A stretch of 64,000 nt of DNA from Bailinhaonella thermotolerans (GTDB lineage Bacteria > Actinomycetota > Actinomycetes > Streptosporangiales > Streptosporangiaceae): the NCBI RefSeq assembly GCF_003594875.1, contig NZ_QZEY01000024.1, positions 56,910-120,909 on the forward strand. The letters are read 5' to 3'. The number at the start of each line of letters is the position of its first letter. The first letter of the stretch is position 1. The position numbers and the translations under genes are program-made. Below, one piece after another: positions 60,159-64,000 of the stretch. The notes beneath the pieces were generated by a model. That model was not told the origin of the DNA, did no database searches, and saw nothing but the letters and a program-made list of their open reading frames with translations.

Positions 60159-63100
60159 TCACTCCTTTGGATCTTCAGTGGGCATCGCTTCCGGAGCGCG
60201 CTCGCCGCGGGCGGCAGCGCGCCCCTGGCGAATGCCCTCCTGGAAGCTGGACAGCCGGCTGCGCACCCGCTCGGGGGACAGGGTCGGCTGGGCGGGGGGT
60301 AGGGACGTGGGCCTGGTCTCGACGGACCCGGGCACGAGGTTGGCCCGGGGCACGCGCTTGGGCAGGCCGGCGGCGGTGGTGCCGCCCAGGGCGGGGGCCT
60401 TGGCGGCCTCCGCTGCCTTCCAGCCCTCGTCGCCGGCGGAGCGCCAGCCGCCGGGCTGGGTGGAGGAGGCCGGCCTGGCGGCGGGCCTCTCCATCGGCTC
60501 CGGCTTCTCCATCTCCGGCTCCTTCTCGGCCACGGGAGGCGCGGCCTCCGCCACGGGCTCCGCGGCCTCGGCCACGGCCTCGGCCACGGCCTCCTCGGCC
60601 GGCTCCCCGGTCACCGGCTCCGGGTCGCGCCTGCGGAACCAGTCGGACTCCACCGCCGCGAAGATCGGCAGGTAGTCCTCGCCCTCCAGCGGGGTGTCGG
60701 GGACGACGGGAAGCGGGCCGGTCTCGGCGGGGTCGCCGAACGACGGGACCTCGCCGGTGCCGCCGCCCCAGGCGTCCTGGGCCGGCCGGTCGGGGACCCG
60801 CCAGCCGCCGCTGGTCGAGGCTCCCGGCTGCGGGCCCGAGGGACCGCCGAACGCCGGGGCCTGCTGCTGCGGAGCCGGCGGCCCGCCGTACGCCTGGGAC
60901 GGGTGCGGGCCGGACGGGCCGCCGAAGTCCCTGGGCGTCCCCTGCGGGCCGGTGGTGGTGCCGAACTGCGGGCCGGTGGTGGTGCCGAACGCCGAGGCGG
61001 GGTGCCCGCCGGACGGCCCGCCGAACGCCGACGCCGGGTGGGACCCGGAGGGGCCGCCGAAGGCCGAGGACGGGTGGGACCCGGAGGGACCCCCGAACGC
61101 GGAGGTCTCGGGCGACGCCTGCGGGCCGGTGGACGTGCCGAACGCCGAGAACGACTGCGGCCCCGTGGAGGTGCCGAACACGGGCGCGTCGGTGGCCGCG
61201 GGCGGGGCCCCGAGCGGCGGGGCGCCGTACGAGACCGGCTCGGCGCCGACCGGGCTCGGCGAGGTGTCCGCCCCGAAGCGGCCGCCGAAGGCGCCGCTCT
61301 CGGAACCCCCGCCGAAGGCGCCGAACGCCGGGGCGCCGTCGCCCGCCGGGGCCGGGGTCTCGCCGGTGAGGCCGAACGCCGGCGCCGACTGGCCCCCGAA
61401 GAGGGGGGCGGCGCCGGTCTGGCCGCCGGGCTGGACCACGAGGTTCTCGGGCAGCAGCACCAGGGCGGTGACGCCGCCGAGCTCCTGCTGCCGGAGCTGC
61501 ACGCGGATGCCGTGGCGGGCGGCGAGCCGGCCGACCACGAACAGGCCCATGCGGCGGGACACGGACACGTCCACGACCGGCGGGGAGGCCAGCCGGTGGT
61601 TGGCCTCGGCGAGCTCCTCCGGCGGCATGCCGATGCCGGAGTCGCTGACGGTGAGCATCGCGCCGCCGTCGTCGGTCCGGTGGCCGGACACGACGACCTT
61701 GGTGTCGCGGGGCGAGAACGAGATCGCGTTCTCGACGAGCTCGGCGAGCAGGTGGACGACGTCGTTGACGGCCTGGCCGGCGACGGACGGCCCGGACTGC
61801 ACGCGCAGGGCGACCCGGTCGTAGTTCTCGACCTCCGACAGCGAGGCGCGCACGACGTCCACGAGCTGGATCGGCTGCGCCCAGCGGCGGGCGGGTTCCT
61901 GGCCCGCGAGGACCAGGAGGTTCTCGCTGTTGCGCCGCATGCGGGTCGCCAGGTGGTCCAGCTTGAAGAGGCTGGCGAGCCGCTGCTCGTCCTGCTCGCC
62001 CTGCTCCAGGCCGTCGATCAGCGAGAGCTGCCGTTCGACGAGGGTCTGGCTTCGCCGGGAGAGGTTGACGAACATCGCGTTGACCGTGCCTCGCAGCTGG
62101 GCCTCCCCACCCGCCAGGCGTACGGCTTCGCGGTGGACCTCGTCGAAGGCCCGCGCCACTTCCCCGATCTCGTCGCTGGAGGTGACGGGGATCGGGCGGA
62201 CCTCGATCTCGGTCTGGCCGTCGGACTCGCGGAGCTGCTGGACCATCTCCGGCAGCCTGCGGCCGGCGACCTCCAGCGCCTCGCTGCGCAGGCGGCGCAG
62301 CGGGCGCACCATGGAGCGCGCGACGAAGGCGGTGAACGTCAGGGCCAGGATGAGCACGAGGAGCGTGATCGCGGCGAAGGTGACGGCGCCGTTGCGGGCG
62401 TCCGTCCGCAGGGTCTCGGCGCGGGCGATCACCAGCTTGCCGATCTCCACCTCGACCTTGCGCATCTGGTCGATGGTGAAGCTCATCGAGTCGAACCACT
62501 TGGAGCCGTCGTCGGCCCTGGCCGGGTCGAGGTCGAGCAGCTTGCCGTCGCGGGCGAGGGCCATCGCGCGCTCGCGGAAGGCCTCGGCGCGGTCGATCTC
62601 GCGGCCGGTGACCGTGTCCTCGTAGAGCTGGCGGATGGACTGGCTGGCCTCGGCCCGGAAGCCGCGCAGCGCGCTCTCCTGGCCGGCGCGGGCGTTGATG
62701 AACGTCTGGAGCTCGTTCGGGTCGAACCGGGGAACGGCGCTGACCGCGGCGGCGGTGCCGATGGCCCGCTGCTGGGACATGCGCTCCTTCATCTCGGAGA
62801 GCTGCCGCAGCGCCCGGACGTTCTGGATGAGCTCTTCGTCGCCGGCGCCCTGGCCGATGTCCTCGTTGATCGTGAGGAGGTCGGTGATGACCTCGGAGTA
62901 CTTCGTCACCGCGGGGAGCGGGAGGAGCTTCTCCTTCAGAGCGATCTTGCGCAGGTTCGCGATCTCCTGGACGCGGACGAGGATCTGGGCGACCTGCCGC
63001 CGGACACGCTCGGTGTGGGCGTCCCCGATCTTCGCGGCCTCGCTGCGGACCGTCGAGGCGGCCACGTCGACGTCCTCGTTGGTCTTCTCGATCCGCTCCG

Positions 63101-63425
63101 TGGCCTTGCCCTCGCTGACACGGCCGACCGCGATGTACCAGGCGACGGTGTCGCGCTCCTGTTCGAGCCGGTAGACCAGGTCGGAGACGCTGGCGTTGAA
63201 GTGGGCCAGCTCGCTGACCCGCTTGTAGGCGTTCGCACTGCTGAGTGACTCGGCGAGGCGGAGTCCGCCCATCCCGACGGCGACGATGGTCGGGACCAGG
63301 ATGAGCGCGACCAGACGTGATCGCACCCTCCAGTTGCGCAGGGCCAAGCGGCCGCCGGTCTTCGCCCGGGACTTCTGGGCAGCCCGGGAAGACTCGCGAC
63401 CGTTCTTTGTGCTTCCTGTCCTCAC
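60159..63425 (-). CDS. Nitrate-sensor-type histidine kinase (CvnA-like)
   Basis: A large sensor kinase of about 1088 residues. Order: first span (about 35-55), extracellular NIT-type sensor (about 60-330), second span (VTFAAITLLVLILALTFTAFVA), HAMP (MVRPLRRLRSEALEV), a linker with DHLATRMRRNSENLL near the phospho-acceptor region and HATPase motifs SDSGIGMPPEELAEAN and MGLFVVGRLAARHGI. About 400 C-terminal residues are disordered and include three 12-residue FGGPSGSHP-type repeats and GTTTGPQ repeats. Start is GTG 63425 (GGAGG 3 nt upstream) or TTG 63437. It heads the conservon. Confidence 0.9.
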   Translation of the reverse strand: MRTGSTKNGRESSRAAQKSRAKTGGRLALRNWRVRSRLVALILVPTIVAVGMGGLRLAESLSSANAYKRVSELAHFNASVSDLVYRLEQERDTVAWYIAVGRVSEGKATERIEKTNEDVDVAASTVRSEAAKIGDAHTERVRRQVAQILVRVQEIANLRKIALKEKLLPLPAVTKYSEVITDLLTINEDIGQGAGDEELIQNVRALRQLSEMKERMSQQRAIGTAAAVSAVPRFDPNELQTFINARAGQESALRGFRAEASQSIRQLYEDTVTGREIDRAEAFRERAMALARDGKLLDLDPARADDGSKWFDSMSFTIDQMRKVEVEIGKLVIARAETLRTDARNGAVTFAAITLLVLILALTFTAFVARSMVRPLRRLRSEALEVAGRRLPEMVQQLRESDGQTEIEVRPIPVTSSDEIGEVARAFDEVHREAVRLAGGEAQLRGTVNAMFVNLSRRSQTLVERQLSLIDGLEQGEQDEQRLASLFKLDHLATRMRRNSENLLVLAGQEPARRWAQPIQLVDVVRASLSEVENYDRVALRVQSGPSVAGQAVNDVVHLLAELVENAISFSPRDTKVVVSGHRTDDGGAMLTVSDSGIGMPPEELAEANHRLASPPVVDVSVSRRMGLFVVGRLAARHGIRVQLRQQELGGVTALVLLPENLVVQPGGQTGAAPLFGGQSAPAFGLTGETPAPAGDGAPAFGAFGGGSESGAFGGRFGADTSPSPVGAEPVSYGAPPLGAPPAATDAPVFGTSTGPQSFSAFGTSTGPQASPETSAFGGPSGSHPSSAFGGPSGSHPASAFGGPSGGHPASAFGTTTGPQFGTTTGPQGTPRDFGGPSGPHPSQAYGGPPAPQQQAPAFGGPSGPQPGASTSGGWRVPDRPAQDAWGGGTGEVPSFGDPAETGPLPVVPDTPLEGEDYLPIFAAVESDWFRRRDPEPVTGEPAEEAVAEAVAEAAEPVAEAAPPVAEKEPEMEKPEPMERPAARPASSTQPGGWRSAGDEGWKAAEAAKAPALGGTTAAGLPKRVPRANLVPGSVETRPTSLPPAQPTLSPERVRSRLSSFQEGIRQGRAAARGERAPEAMPTEDPKE

Positions 63426-63437
63426 TGGCCTCCGCAA

Positions 63438-64000
63438 CCTCTCGCCGGACCGTCTTCGGTACAGGTCTATGACGTGCAGGAATATGTTTCAGATGTGCGC
63501 AAGCGTGGAACACGCGCGCGTCCGTGGCGAGGGTTATTGGAGCACAGGCTTACCAAATCGGCCAATAGCCCACCAGCCTCAGAGGCCCCACAGAGTAGCA
63601 GAGCTACATAGACATCCACACTCCTCGCAAATAACGACAAAGGCCGTTTTTCATCACGATCTGGGCGTTTTCCCATGCCCGCGCCCCGGCTCCGCTACGC
63701 TCACTCATCGCCTCGTCGCGCGCGAACCCGCGGCGGCACGCCGGGACGCCCCGCCGGTCCCGCGCCGGTGGAGCACCAGGACGCCGGGCGACCGGAGGGC
63801 GCGGGCGCCGGCACGCCCGGCCGCCGGGGCGGGGACGCCCCGGGCGTCGCCGCCGCCGACGGGACCGGGATGATCGGCATCCCGACGAACATCCTGGCCG
63901 GTATCCACGGGCCAGGCAGACCGTTTAGGACTGAAAACGTGCTCGACGTAGTTGATTTGACCCATACGTACGGCAGTGGCCCGACGGCGCATCAGGCGCT
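63438..64000. other. 563-bp right-end gap; AT-rich promoter region
   Basis: The stretch 63540-63680 is clearly AT-richer than the rest and should hold the conservon promoter on the minus strand. The remainder (63700-63880) is Pro/Gly/Arg low complexity. Short frames on both strands near the edge show no recognisable protein and no good ribosome site. A gene may begin beyond the window. Confidence 0.4.

Noticed and set aside
60175..63513. A 1112-residue frame parallel to the sensor kinase
   Set aside because: Off-frame Arg/Gly/Pro-rich translation of the kinase gene.
63705..63992. A 95-residue minus-strand frame at the right edge
   Set aside because: No Shine-Dalgarno sequence, no homology that I recognise, and the second half is low-complexity.

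Overview
This 64 kb window is one contiguous piece of a very GC-rich actinomycete chromosome. GTG and TTG starts are frequent, Shine-Dalgarno boxes are of the GGAGG type, and some genes look leaderless. The housekeeping order (rpsP, KH protein, rimM, trmD, rplS, two lepB, rnhB, DUF2469, yraN, ComM-type ATPase, dprA, xerC, M23 peptidase, rpsB, tsf, pyrH, frr, cdsA, rlmN) is that of Streptomyces and relatives. A short Rho, a conservon and a class F sortase would fit a member of the Streptosporangiales such as an Actinomadura-like organism, but that placement is inference. I saw no rRNA, tRNA, CRISPR array, insertion sequence or prophage.

Left third (1-17200), mixed accessory and metabolic genes. 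It holds the 3' end of a bile acid:sodium symporter family gene, a secreted copper lytic polysaccharide monooxygenase with a His/Gly-rich linker, and a DeoR regulator convergent with galT; the two promoters share an operator-like sequence. Next come a 24-codon gene for ribosomal protein bL37, an unusually short rho, a secreted GH16-like hydrolase, an exporter-type MFS protein, a TetR regulator, a leaderless mini-ORF, a DUF6243 protein, a DUF421 membrane protein, a sugar porter, two SDR enzymes, a BON-methyltransferase fusion, a secreted glycerophosphodiester phosphodiesterase and a dienelactone-hydrolase-like enzyme.

Polyamine module (17187-24864). A complete putrescine/spermidine-type ABC importer (ATPase, binding protein, two permeases) is transcribed with an FAD amine oxidase and an aminoaldehyde dehydrogenase. 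A divergent Lrp/AsnC regulator sits across an AT-rich region with an 8-bp inverted repeat. Together they would import a polyamine and oxidise it towards GABA.

Middle (25000-34750). A processive GT2 glycosyltransferase is coupled to a 52-residue membrane peptide and is divergent from a class F sortase; two 16-bp direct repeats lie between them. A DUF4375-like protein, a HIT protein that seems to start at CTG, a DivIVA-domain protein, a second exporter-type MFS with a divergent GlxA-type AraC regulator, rlmN and a SUFU-like protein follow.

Right half (34800-64000), core information processing plus signalling. Nearly everything runs on the minus strand: the translation, lipid, protein-export and DNA-uptake genes listed above, then ffh. 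Inserted among them on the plus strand are a DmpA-like self-processing peptidase and a membrane protein controlled by a divergent MarR regulator with two 15-bp operators. The right end is a conservon: nitrate-sensor-type histidine kinase, Roadblock, DUF742 and a small GTPase.

A recurring feature is the palindrome GCCGTACGGC and its variants in the non-coding gaps, sometimes in short tandem arrays. Several gaps that are normally tight in actinomycetes are widened here (rpsB-tsf, dprA-comM).
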